This document shows, in pieces, positions 1 to 8,034 of a stretch of DNA of 32,586 bases; position 1 is the stretch's first letter, and each line of letters starts with the position of its first letter. Source of the DNA: CAYLJJ01 sp964384025 (lineage in GTDB: Bacteria; Myxococcota_A; Bradymonadia; UBA7976; UBA1532). Below the pieces are notes generated by a model, which saw only the letters and a list, made by a program, of their open reading frames with translations, was not told the DNA's origin and did no database searches. A program made the position numbers and the translations under genes. The stretch is taken from positions 1-32,586 of the forward strand of contig CAYLJJ010000082.1 in the NCBI GenBank assembly GCA_964384025.1. Reading direction: 5' to 3'.

Positions 1-1
1 G

Positions 2-1978
2 CCGGGCGACACCCCCTTCATCGACAGCTGGCTTGATCAGTCTGTCTACTTCACACACGCCTATGCTCAGGGCAGTCGGACCATGTTCTCGATGCCGTAC
101 ATGATGCGGTCCATTGAGCCCTTTGAGGACCCCACCACGGTGGGAGCACCCATCGCGCAAGTGATGGAGGGCGCGGGGCGTCGCTCCATCGCGGTGATTC
201 CCCACTACTTCATGCTGCCCATGGACAAGCATGTCCAAGACATCCTTGATGGCTTCAACGATGTCGAGTTCATCGAGGAGGATCTCCAGCATGAGACCAT
301 TCCGCGAGCGCGGGAGATGCTCTCACGGAACATGGAGCGACCCTTCTTCGCTTGGATCCACTTCTTTAACATCCACCAGCCAGGATACGCTGATGGGCGG
401 CTCCTCACGAGGCGCGATGGGGATTTGGTCGAGCGCTATCGCATGAGCCTCCGCGACATGGACAAGCTCTTTAAGCAGCTGGATCAGGTCTTTAAGGATC
501 TCAAACTCTATGAGAATTCAGTCATCATCTTTGCTGCTGATCATGGGGAGAGCCTGGGTGAGCGGGGCCGCTTTGGACATGGCGCCAGCACCATCGAGCA
601 TCAGATCCGCGTGCCCCTCGCCATCCGTGTACCGGGGCAGCGGCCTCTACGCATCGACGATCAGCTGGTGGGGAATATCGACTTCCTCCCCACCGCCCTT
701 GATCTCATGGGCTTCAAGCCCCCAGCCTCACTCCGTGGGCGCAGCCTCGTGCCGCTCATGGACGATCCCAAGGCGCCTTGGGGCCACGCCTATGCATCCC
801 AGAACGGCAGCGGCAGAGAACAGTGCTTGGTGGATGGCACCGACAAGCTGGTCATCAAGACAGCGACGGGGGATGTCCTGCGCTTTGACCTCGCTGCTGA
901 TAAAGAGGAGGCGGTCAACCTCCATCGCCTTGAAGATCCTGTTGACCAGCGCCTCGCCCGCCTGATGCTCATGCGCCAGCCCCGCTTAGCGCGCGCGGAG
1001 TTGATCGCCAAGGACCAACCCGGGCGGCTCGTGCGCAGCCTCCTTCGGCGTCACCTGGAGGGGATCGATCCCAAAGAAGCCGCTCGCCTGGGCAGGAACC
1101 TCAGCTTCCTCATGAACCTAGTAGCGATAAGCCCCGAGCCGGAGACGATCAGGCTCACCGCCCAGATCTTTGAGGCGACCGATGATCTCACACGGTTGCG
1201 CATCGCCAGCGCCCTCCCCATCGGCGCGCACCCGGCTCTCTCCAAGCAGATGCTGTCCCGTTTGGAGATCGTGCGGGGGACAGAGGCTGAGCTGCTCATC
1301 CTGCGGCGCTTGGCTGAGCAGGGCCAAGCTCCCTTTGAAGAGCGCTCTGTCGCTCAACGATTAACTGAGGCCATCGGCGCTGAGCGCGAGGCCCTGCGCG
1401 CTTGGCTTGAGCTGACTCGAAGTTGGCGTAAGCCCTCACGCATCTTTGGCAAAGCCTTGCAAGCTGTGCTGAAGGAGATAGATCAAGAGGGCGCCGCCGT
1501 GGTTGACCTGCGCCTGATCCTCCAGAACCTCTCGCGCCTGAAGATCGAGAGGGGGGATGGTCGTTTAGGGGAGAGCCTCGCGCGTCAGATTGAAGCCCTC
1601 CTCCTTCACCCTGATCCTCTGGTTGAGATCGACGCAGCGTTGGCCCTCAAGAGCCTGAACCGCAAGCGCAGCGTGCCCGCTCTGGTTGCGCGGCTGAAGC
1701 CAGGGGTTAACTTACAAGCCCGTCAGGCTGCGCTGAGATCGCTGGCGCGCATCGAGGGGCACAAGGCCGTCAGACATGTTACTCGCGCGGGTGACGATCC
1801 CCTCCTCGCGCTCGACTCCATTGAGCTTCTGGCGGTGATGGGTCCCAAGGCCAAGGCGTCGCTGCCCTGGCTTCGCAAGATGTCACGCAAGGCCCGCTTC
1901 GGCTTCGCACGCCGCCAATCACGCCGCGCGATTAAGCGCATCACAGGAAAGAAGAAGAAGAAGGCCAAAGCAAAATAA
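2..1978 (+). CDS. Sulfatase/alkaline-phosphatase-superfamily protein with C-terminal HEAT-like repeats (5' end outside window)
   Basis: The reading frame is open from base 2, so the gene starts before the window; the first ATG in view (83) is internal. The N-terminal part has the sulfatase fold signature: a T/S-rich segment SRTMFSMP where the nucleophile loop is expected, HFFNIHQPG, and the metal-binding motif AADHGESLGERGRFGHG (DHGE at about 539-550). No CxPxR formylglycine site is visible, so the nucleophile is probably Ser or Thr, as in phosphotransfer and LTA-synthase-like members. From about base 1000 the protein is leucine-rich helical repeats resembling HEAT repeats, ending in a Lys-rich tail. 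The sulfatase assignment is strong; the substrate is unknown. No membrane segment is seen in the visible part. Confidence 0.8.
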   Translation, partial: PGDTPFIDSWLDQSVYFTHAYAQGSRTMFSMPYMMRSIEPFEDPTTVGAPIAQVMEGAGRRSIAVIPHYFMLPMDKHVQDILDGFNDVEFIEEDLQHETIPRAREMLSRNMERPFFAWIHFFNIHQPGYADGRLLTRRDGDLVERYRMSLRDMDKLFKQLDQVFKDLKLYENSVIIFAADHGESLGERGRFGHGASTIEHQIRVPLAIRVPGQRPLRIDDQLVGNIDFLPTALDLMGFKPPASLRGRSLVPLMDDPKAPWGHAYASQNGSGREQCLVDGTDKLVIKTATGDVLRFDLAADKEEAVNLHRLEDPVDQRLARLMLMRQPRLARAELIAKDQPGRLVRSLLRRHLEGIDPKEAARLGRNLSFLMNLVAISPEPETIRLTAQIFEATDDLTRLRIASALPIGAHPALSKQMLSRLEIVRGTEAELLILRRLAEQGQAPFEERSVAQRLTEAIGAEREALRAWLELTRSWRKPSRIFGKALQAVLKEIDQEGAAVVDLRLILQNLSRLKIERGDGRLGESLARQIEALLLHPDPLVEIDAALALKSLNRKRSVPALVARLKPGVNLQARQAALRSLARIEGHKAVRHVTRAGDDPLLALDSIELLAVMGPKAKASLPWLRKMSRKARFGFARRQSRRAIKRITGKKKKKAKAK

Positions 1979-2002
1979 CCCACTGGATACGTATCCAGTG
2001 GG
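1979..2002. repeat. Perfect 24-bp palindrome after the sulfatase stop codon
   Basis: The half site CCCACTGGATAC is followed with no gap by its exact reverse complement, and it starts at the first base after the stop codon TAA. As RNA it would form a strong stem, but no T-run follows on either strand, so it is not a classical intrinsic terminator. It may be a bidirectional hairpin, a factor-dependent terminator or a dimeric protein-binding site. It also marks the left edge of the AT-rich kinase island. Confidence 0.75.
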
Positions 2003-2057
2003 TGGTAAATATGTTGAGGGGAACGGAGGAGGATGTGGAGGCGTTGGCGTGCAAGGT

Positions 2058-2100
2058 GGGGGGGTGGGGTTTGTGAGTCATGTTGGGGGTTGGGGATGGG
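2058..2100 (+). promoter_or_regulatory. G-rich tract, potential G-quadruplex
   Basis: Five G-runs lie on the plus strand: 2058-2064, 2066-2069, 2085-2089, 2092-2095 and 2098-2100. The last three are separated by 2-nt spacers; the first pair is separated from them by 15 nt. This is enough G-runs for an intramolecular quadruplex, though the long central loop weakens it. It sits 100-140 bp upstream of the kinase gene. Confidence 0.4.
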
Positions 2101-2117
2101 TAAAATATAGCCGAAAA

Positions 2118-2157
2118 ATGTACAGTACATACTGATGTAAGATAGCCCGTGTATAAA
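2118..2157 (+). promoter_or_regulatory. Candidate kinase promoter with overlapping operator-like palindrome
   Basis: TATAAA at 2152-2157 is a plausible -10 element 40 bp before the kinase start. No good -35 is seen at the right spacing; that position overlaps the end of a perfect 13-bp inverted repeat ATGTACAGTACAT (2118-2130), a shape typical of a dimeric repressor or activator site. The 13-mer ATAGCCGAAAAAT occurs at 2107-2119 and again inside the start of the gene (2220-2232). Function is inferred only. Confidence 0.35.
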
Positions 2158-2197
2158 AATTCAACGAATAGATCAAAAAAACTATCTAGGGGTAAAG

Positions 2198-4327
2198 ATG
2201 AAATCAGGTGATATAGTAGATAGCCGAAAAATCATAAAAGAGATTGGTGCTGGAGGATTCTCTAAAGTATATAAGGTCAAATATGGTGAGAGATATGAGG
2301 CACTAAAGATATTTAGCCAGAGTGTGGCTAGCAATTCTGACTTTCAATCTAGGTTCCACGATGAAATCGAACATTTATCAAAGCTTAAATGCAGCAATAC
2401 TGTAACGATATACACGTCGGGTTTCGATGATACTCACAATGTGTATTATATATCGATGGAATACATTGAGGGAAAGAATTTAATGGCATTTCTAAAAGAA
2501 AATCGTTTGAGCAAAGAAAAAGGCATAAAACCTGAGAAAGTATTAGATATAGCAAAACAAGTTTGCCTTTCTTTAAAGGAAGCGCATAATAATAATATTA
2601 TCCATCGTGATATTAAACCAGCCAATATTCTTATTAAGGATAATGGTCAAGTGGTCGTGATTGATTTTGGAATTTCGGTTACTACTGATTTAAGGCGAAG
2701 TGATACATGTACGCTAGAGTATTCAGCTCCAGAACAAGTATCAAGTGGAGCTGTAAAGAAGAGTGATTTATATTCGCTTGGTTCTATGATGTATGAGCTG
2801 ATAGTCGGGAGTAGGTGGAATGAAAAGGAAGGGAGATTTGCAGGTGCTTTTGGTCGTGTCCCTAATTATGAAAAATTGGATGAATTTTGCAAAGAAAGCG
2901 AATTATCAAGACTATCTGATCTCATCAAGAGATTATTAGAAAATAATTACAATTGTCGTCCAGATATAAGTGAGGCAATCTCTAGTTTAGAAAGAATATC
3001 AGAAACAACTACTGTACCTTATGGAACTGTATTGATCGATGATAATCAAGATATTGACAGCACCGATAAAAGTATAGATGATGGTCGTGATGATGATGTG
3101 AGCGTTTCATTCTACTTAAGGAAAGCATATATTAAGGCGGCAATCGCCATGTTTTTCGCAGTTATCCTGTTTTTGTCTGTAAGGATGTTGTTTTTTGATG
3201 TATATACAGTAGGGTCAAGCGTATTTAATGTAAGCATGATCGATGGATTGAAAAATTCGCAGAAAAATGATCGTAGAGTAATCAAGCTAGTTAACTGCAT
3301 TCTTCAAAACAAAGGACGTGAATATAAGGTGAAGTTAGAGTCTGATGGTTACAATCAAATTGTTGATAAGATTTTGTCTAAAAAAGTGATATTAGGTCTT
3401 GTTCCTAGGTTTACATATATCTTCCGAAAAGAAGAAATACTAAAAAACTGCACAGTTCTTGGGCAAAAAATTAATGTAAACAAAATATTTTATGAATCTG
3501 TATTTGCATTTAATAAGCAATCAAATTATGTGGATTTTCCAGGAAAAATAAAATGGGATTCCATTGGCAGCAATGAAGGTAATTTTAGGGTTCTATTGGG
3601 AAAAACACTTATTTCAACTTCGAGCAGTGTAGTTCCAGAAGTAGTTCTATCATCGTATGGCATAAATATTAGATCATCTGGGATTTCTTTTGACAGGATG
3701 TCTAGGGCTGACATGGAAAACGAATTTAATAATCGAGGTGCAAATTCTATTATGGCCACACTCTCAGATGAAGACATAAAAAATTTTGCTATTATAAACA
3801 ATCTTGAGGTTATCCATACTGGGGTTCTTATTCCATATGATCCTATCATATCTTGCTCTTATGATGACAATGATGACAAAAAAAAGGCTATTGATGAGAT
3901 TATGGATGTTTTGGTTTTACTGGGAGCTGCAGTCAAAAATCAAAGAATATCTTACCCTGGGTTTAATGAGTTTTTGTTTAATCCAGTAATATATTTCGAT
4001 ATTTTTGACGAAAAATGGAAATTTATAACTGCGCCAAAATGGAGAGATTCGAATAAGTGGCAAAAAGCAGGAAAAATCAAAGTAAATGATGTTTTTGAAG
4101 TCCGAATGATTTCTTTTTCGAGATCAGGAAATCTTACTAAAACTTTAACCTTAGATGATGCTAAAATTAGGGTTAGATCTGCTAGCACACATAAATGTAC
4201 TGAAGAAGCAGGCAAGGATTGTTCGATCTTATATGGAGAAATTGATTGGATTAACACACAGGGTGGATCTTTTCGACAGGGCTCTAATATTTGCACGCCT
4301 CCTGTTTTTTGCAGGATGACACAATAG
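2198..4327 (+). CDS. Transmembrane Ser/Thr protein kinase (Hanks type) with unknown C-terminal domain
   Basis: 709 aa. The N-terminal kinase domain (about 10-265) has all key residues: Gly-rich loop GAGGFS at 17-22, ALKIF with Lys37, HRD at 136-138 in HRDIKPANILI (Asp138, Lys140, Asn143), DFG at 156-158 and APE at 177-179, so it should be active. An acidic linker (281-300) leads to one hydrophobic helix (about 311-334). The remaining ~370 residues, outside the cytoplasm if topology is as in PknB-type kinases, match nothing I recognise; no PASTA repeats are seen. The start is set by AGGGG at 2188-2192, 5 nt before ATG. The gene is visibly AT-rich, using AAA/AAT/ATA codons, while its neighbours are GC-rich, which suggests recent acquisition. 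Its role is probably signalling, with an unknown sensor domain. Confidence 0.9.
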   Translation: MKSGDIVDSRKIIKEIGAGGFSKVYKVKYGERYEALKIFSQSVASNSDFQSRFHDEIEHLSKLKCSNTVTIYTSGFDDTHNVYYISMEYIEGKNLMAFLKENRLSKEKGIKPEKVLDIAKQVCLSLKEAHNNNIIHRDIKPANILIKDNGQVVVIDFGISVTTDLRRSDTCTLEYSAPEQVSSGAVKKSDLYSLGSMMYELIVGSRWNEKEGRFAGAFGRVPNYEKLDEFCKESELSRLSDLIKRLLENNYNCRPDISEAISSLERISETTTVPYGTVLIDDNQDIDSTDKSIDDGRDDDVSVSFYLRKAYIKAAIAMFFAVILFLSVRMLFFDVYTVGSSVFNVSMIDGLKNSQKNDRRVIKLVNCILQNKGREYKVKLESDGYNQIVDKILSKKVILGLVPRFTYIFRKEEILKNCTVLGQKINVNKIFYESVFAFNKQSNYVDFPGKIKWDSIGSNEGNFRVLLGKTLISTSSSVVPEVVLSSYGINIRSSGISFDRMSRADMENEFNNRGANSIMATLSDEDIKNFAIINNLEVIHTGVLIPYDPIISCSYDDNDDKKKAIDEIMDVLVLLGAAVKNQRISYPGFNEFLFNPVIYFDIFDEKWKFITAPKWRDSNKWQKAGKIKVNDVFEVRMISFSRSGNLTKTLTLDDAKIRVRSASTHKCTEEAGKDCSILYGEIDWINTQGGSFRQGSNICTPPVFCRMTQ

Positions 4328-4378
4328 TTCGGGTGCGGCTCTTCTGCTACGACGCCGAGCGAGGACACGATGATCGGC

Positions 4379-4410
4379 ACGCAACCATGGGCACCCGCCC
4401 ACGGTTGCGT
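4379..4410. terminator. Strong hairpin 1 between convergent genes
   Basis: ACGCAACC at 4379-4386 pairs perfectly with GGTTGCGT at 4403-4410. The stem continues through GGGC/GCCC around an ACCC loop, with a single A-C mismatch. No T-run follows. It lies between the 3' ends of the kinase and the minus-strand lipoprotein, so a bidirectional terminator is the simplest reading. Confidence 0.5.
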
Positions 4411-4413
4411 CTG

Positions 4414-4456
4414 CGGAGAGTTGCCTAAAGGGATTTCACCTCCAGGCGACTCTCCG
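4414..4456. terminator. Strong hairpin 2 between convergent genes
   Basis: CGGAGAGTTGCCT pairs with AGGCGACTCTCCG, a 13-bp stem with one G-T pair, around a 17-nt loop. It is 3 nt from hairpin 1 and ends 2 nt before the stop codon of the minus-strand lipoprotein gene. Probably terminates that transcript and/or the kinase transcript; no T-run is present. Confidence 0.5.
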
Positions 4457-4458
4457 AT

Positions 4459-5985
4459 CTAAAGCTCGGTCAAGTTGAAGGTATATGGAGCGCTGGCACC
4501 ATAGAGACCATCGATGCGGATCAAGGCGGGACCCTCATACTCTAGGCTCTCGTTGTCATCATCGGAGTAGCTCCCTACAGGAACGCCATCCAACAAGACA
4601 GGAGCATCCTGCCTCTCATCCCAGACCCAAAGATCCAGGTTCCCGGTGGAGTGACTGAACTCAAGATCAGCTCGCCAAGCTCCTGGGATGTTAACGCGGA
4701 AATAGTCAGGGCCAGGGTTACAGATGCCTCCATCAAAGCTGCCCGGCTCAATGGCAGCAGCGTCTGCAGCAGAGTTGTTGGGCTCGAGATCTTCCTCTTG
4801 GCCATCGCAGAGATTGCGGAAACGATCGTCTGGGTTGCTCCAGTCATCGTAGGGGTTACGCGCGATCTGTTCGAGAGGCAGGTAGTTCTGGCTTCGAGTC
4901 CCATCAGCGATGATCTTCATATCACTGCGACGCACCACAAAGACCGTGGGAAAAGCCTGGATATAGCCATTGGTTTCTTCGGTCAGATAGTTGGCGACGG
5001 GTTGAGTATCCAAGCTGCCCACTCGAATCCCAAAGTTCTTTCCTACGAGTCGCGTGAGGTGTCGGTCGGCATAGGCGCTGTCTGAGGGCTCATAGTTTTC
5101 ATCCTGAGCCTCTAAGAAGACGATCAAGACCCCGGCGTTCTCTAAAGAGCTGGCTTTAGGTTTGAGGATATCTCGGGTGTAAGCGGTACAGGCGCTGCAC
5201 CAGCCCGCGCCTACAACAAAGGCAATAACAGAGTAATCTCCGTAAGTTTCTTCGTCACAGTAGAGATCTTTGAGTTGAAAATTGAACTCCTCTCCTCTTT
5301 GAAAGGCGCTCTCCCAATAGAGCGGCGGCATGGTCTTGCTGAAACGCACTGTATCTGGATAGCTAGGATAGAAGCAGGCGACGATCCCCGGCACCTCTGC
5401 CTTCTGAGATTCTAACTCAGCGCTGATCTTGACCTCACCCCCCTGAACTCCCAGGGCTTCACCGCTCTCTGTAACGGAGATCACCGCTGAATCGGAGGAA
5501 CTCCAGCTGACTCGATCTGTGATCTCCTCTTTGTATCCGTTTGTGTAGAGGCCCACCGCCCTGAGCTGAAGGCGCTGCTCTGAGTTCAACTCCACAGCTT
5601 CAGGGCTGATGCTGATCGACTCCAACTTGAGAACCTTTACCGTGATCTTGGCCTTGGGGAAGAAGCGCAGCTCCCCGATCTCTAGACCTGCGCCCAAGAT
5701 CGACTCTCCCTCAGCCAGAGCAGTGATCTCTCCACGCTCGGTTGAACTCAGGAGCTCTTGCCTCTCTGGGACCCAAGAAACATCGGCGCTGATGTCACGC
5801 TGCTGCCCATCTGAGTAGGTTGCGATCGCCTTCATCTGATGGCTCTCGCCGGTATAGAGCAGTATCTCAGCAGGCTGAATCAGCACCTCCGTAATGGTGG
5901 GGCCGCTCTCCCCATCTCCATCATCAGCATCATCACAGCCCAGGAGCGGGAGCATAGAGAACAGAACAGGCAAAAGGTATCTCAT
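4459..5985 (-). CDS. Lipoprotein with two Ig-like (BIG2) domains, a thioredoxin-like domain and a PPC-like domain
   Basis: 508 aa. Lipobox LLGC puts the lipidated Cys at 17, followed by an acidic run. Two BIG2-like beta domains (about 30-118 and 120-200) precede a thioredoxin-like domain (about 226-381) with the redox motif WCSAC (Cys263/Cys266) and the cis-Pro-type segment AFPTVFVV. The C-terminus (about 396-508) resembles a PPC domain, with EPNNSAADA and the PDYFRV strand. An upstream ATG at 5997 overlaps the previous stop as TAATG, but the ATG at 5985 has GGAG at a good distance and gives a cleaner signal peptide, so it is preferred. Likely a thiol-disulfide or peroxide-handling surface lipoprotein; the substrate is unknown. 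Probably cotranscribed with the next gene. Confidence 0.8.
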   Translation of the reverse strand: MRYLLPVLFSMLPLLGCDDADDGDGESGPTITEVLIQPAEILLYTGESHQMKAIATYSDGQQRDISADVSWVPERQELLSSTERGEITALAEGESILGAGLEIGELRFFPKAKITVKVLKLESISISPEAVELNSEQRLQLRAVGLYTNGYKEEITDRVSWSSSDSAVISVTESGEALGVQGGEVKISAELESQKAEVPGIVACFYPSYPDTVRFSKTMPPLYWESAFQRGEEFNFQLKDLYCDEETYGDYSVIAFVVGAGWCSACTAYTRDILKPKASSLENAGVLIVFLEAQDENYEPSDSAYADRHLTRLVGKNFGIRVGSLDTQPVANYLTEETNGYIQAFPTVFVVRRSDMKIIADGTRSQNYLPLEQIARNPYDDWSNPDDRFRNLCDGQEEDLEPNNSAADAAAIEPGSFDGGICNPGPDYFRVNIPGAWRADLEFSHSTGNLDLWVWDERQDAPVLLDGVPVGSYSDDDNESLEYEGPALIRIDGLYGASAPYTFNLTEL

Positions 5986-5996
5986 AACGCGCTCCA

Positions 5997-7973
5997 TTAA
6001 AGGGGCCGGATGTTGAGTGTGTAGGGGGCAGCAAAGCCTCCGTTATAGCCATCCACAAAGATGAAGATGGGCTCGTCGGCGCTCAGGTCGAGGCTCAGGC
6101 CGCTGAGGAGCCCCGCGTCATCATCGTTACAGCCCTCCTCATACTCTCTCTGGGCCAAAGCGCAGTGGTTGCGCACAAAGAGCAGGGTATCTCCCCCAGG
6201 AGGGACATCTTGAATCTTGATCTCATAGCGACCGCTGCTGGGTGGAGTAAAGCTATGGACCATGTTGGGGCCACCACCACCACAGCTCCCGTTGCCTCCA
6301 TGGTTGGGCTGCCCGGTGCTGTCCCCTCTATAGGACCAGTCTCGGCCTCTGAGATGGCTGTTCATATCGATAAGCTCCCAGCTTGCAGGACAGATCTGCT
6401 GAGCGGCTTGGCAAAGAGGAGCCTCTTCCACCTCACCATAGTTCGCGCAGATGGTCTCCCCTGGACAGATCGCGGTGCCCTGAGAGAGGTCACAGGACGC
6501 CCCAACCTCCACTTCAGGGGTGGGGGCCAGCTCCAGGCTCAAGGGCTCTGAGAGCAGCTCCACCTGATCGCCCACCTTCACCTCTACGCGGGCGATCGCT
6601 GGCATCGCTCCCTGACACTCTTCGCTCGCCGCGTTGGCTTCACCTGAGCACAGCTCTCCATTTCCACCCGTCTCGGTCATACATTCATTAAATCGCTGCG
6701 CCCCACAGCTGCTGGGGAAGTTGAAACCGGAGTAAGCTTCGAATTCATTGCCCCCTGTGCTGTGGGTAAAGCGCAGAAAGAAGCCTTCCGTTGGACCAAT
6801 GGCCATCCCCATCGCATTGAGCGGAGTCAGGATCATAAATCGAGCGTCCCCCTCAGCATCCCTGCCCCTGATCTCAGCGCCGATCGCCCCCAACTCTAGA
6901 TTGATATAGGCGTCCCCCTTGGAGAGGATTGGCGCTGTGGTCACCGAGCAGCTGTAGGCTTCATCCTCATCACGATCCAGGCAGGCGTAGCCCTCAACGC
7001 AGAGGTCAAAGGCACCCCCTGGATCACAGACCGCCTCCGCCTCCGCCTCTACAGGTCGATTGACATCTGCCTCGATCACCTCACTCCAGAGCCCCAGACG
7101 ATCTTGAACTGAGAGCTCAACTCCATCAAAGGAGGGAAGCTCAGCGCTCAAGCCACCCACCAAGGTGGCTTCAAAGCGCCCCTCTTCGTTCTCCACTTCT
7201 GCGAAGTTATCTTGAAAGTCGATCTCTTGCCCCTGAAAGCTCACAGGGCGACCGTTTTTAAGCAGCCTTAGGCGGAAGCGCTCTACATCCTCCTCAGGAT
7301 CAACACCGATCGCGCGGATCCCGACGGCATAGTTCTCAGGATTAAAGCGCGCCACCACCGACTCCAGGAGTGGTGGAGTGGAGGGGATCGGGCGAGCGCC
7401 AAGCTTAAAGGGCTGGGAGGCGATCCCTGCGGCGGAATCTACCACCAAGAAGATCGGCTGCTCAGCCTCCAACTCTGCGGTGATGAGGCTGTATCGCTCC
7501 TCAAAGGAGAGGTTGTCATTGCAGCTCAGCTCGCTGAAGCCCGCATTACAGTCGGTCAAGGCAAAGAGGATGGTGTCAAACTCGCTTCCCTCGGTGCTGA
7601 ACTCCCAGAAGCCCGCTGTAGGAGGAACAAAACGGACAACCGCCTCAGCCCCCTCGGTGTCTCGAGCACAGCTCCCATCAAAGCGGCTCCCCCGTTGAGT
7701 CTCCCCCTCCAATACAAAGCCCTCCCCCTCCTGCTCGCTCATCTCCAGAGGCTGCATCTCGTGGCAGAGCAGTCCTGTTGGGGGAATCTCTTCCGTGGAG
7801 CTGTTCTCTAGATCCGTGAGCTGAAAATCTGGGATCATGCGCTCACCGCTGCCAGAAACCTCAGCATCTAGGGGGGTGCCAAGGAGCTGGCTCTGAACGC
7901 CGCCACCGTCATCATCATCATTGCAGGCTGCCATCAGGGTCAGAACCCCGAGGAGGAGGCTGAGTTTTCTCAT
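5997..7973 (-). CDS. Cys-rich lipoprotein with PPC-like domains
   Basis: 658 aa. Signal peptide with lipobox LMAAC (Cys17) followed by NDDDDGGG. Residues of about 60-195 and the last ~110 residues look like PPC-type beta domains: both contain the pattern DT(I/L)LF, a Cys pair near CND(N/D), and PIF(L/I)(V)VD. The middle part carries Ig-like strands and several Cys pairs, probably disulfides. AGGA lies just upstream of the ATG. It overlaps the alternative start of the thioredoxin-like lipoprotein downstream, so the two form an operon. No catalytic motif is recognised; a structural or binding surface protein is likely. Confidence 0.75.
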   Translation of the reverse strand: MRKLSLLLGVLTLMAACNDDDDGGGVQSQLLGTPLDAEVSGSGERMIPDFQLTDLENSSTEEIPPTGLLCHEMQPLEMSEQEGEGFVLEGETQRGSRFDGSCARDTEGAEAVVRFVPPTAGFWEFSTEGSEFDTILFALTDCNAGFSELSCNDNLSFEERYSLITAELEAEQPIFLVVDSAAGIASQPFKLGARPIPSTPPLLESVVARFNPENYAVGIRAIGVDPEEDVERFRLRLLKNGRPVSFQGQEIDFQDNFAEVENEEGRFEATLVGGLSAELPSFDGVELSVQDRLGLWSEVIEADVNRPVEAEAEAVCDPGGAFDLCVEGYACLDRDEDEAYSCSVTTAPILSKGDAYINLELGAIGAEIRGRDAEGDARFMILTPLNAMGMAIGPTEGFFLRFTHSTGGNEFEAYSGFNFPSSCGAQRFNECMTETGGNGELCSGEANAASEECQGAMPAIARVEVKVGDQVELLSEPLSLELAPTPEVEVGASCDLSQGTAICPGETICANYGEVEEAPLCQAAQQICPASWELIDMNSHLRGRDWSYRGDSTGQPNHGGNGSCGGGGPNMVHSFTPPSSGRYEIKIQDVPPGGDTLLFVRNHCALAQREYEEGCNDDDAGLLSGLSLDLSADEPIFIFVDGYNGGFAAPYTLNIRPL

Positions 7974-8034
7974 CGCTTGTTCCTGTATTGGGAATGGGGC
8001 AAGTTAGCCGAGCGCCCTGGTCAGATACAATCTT

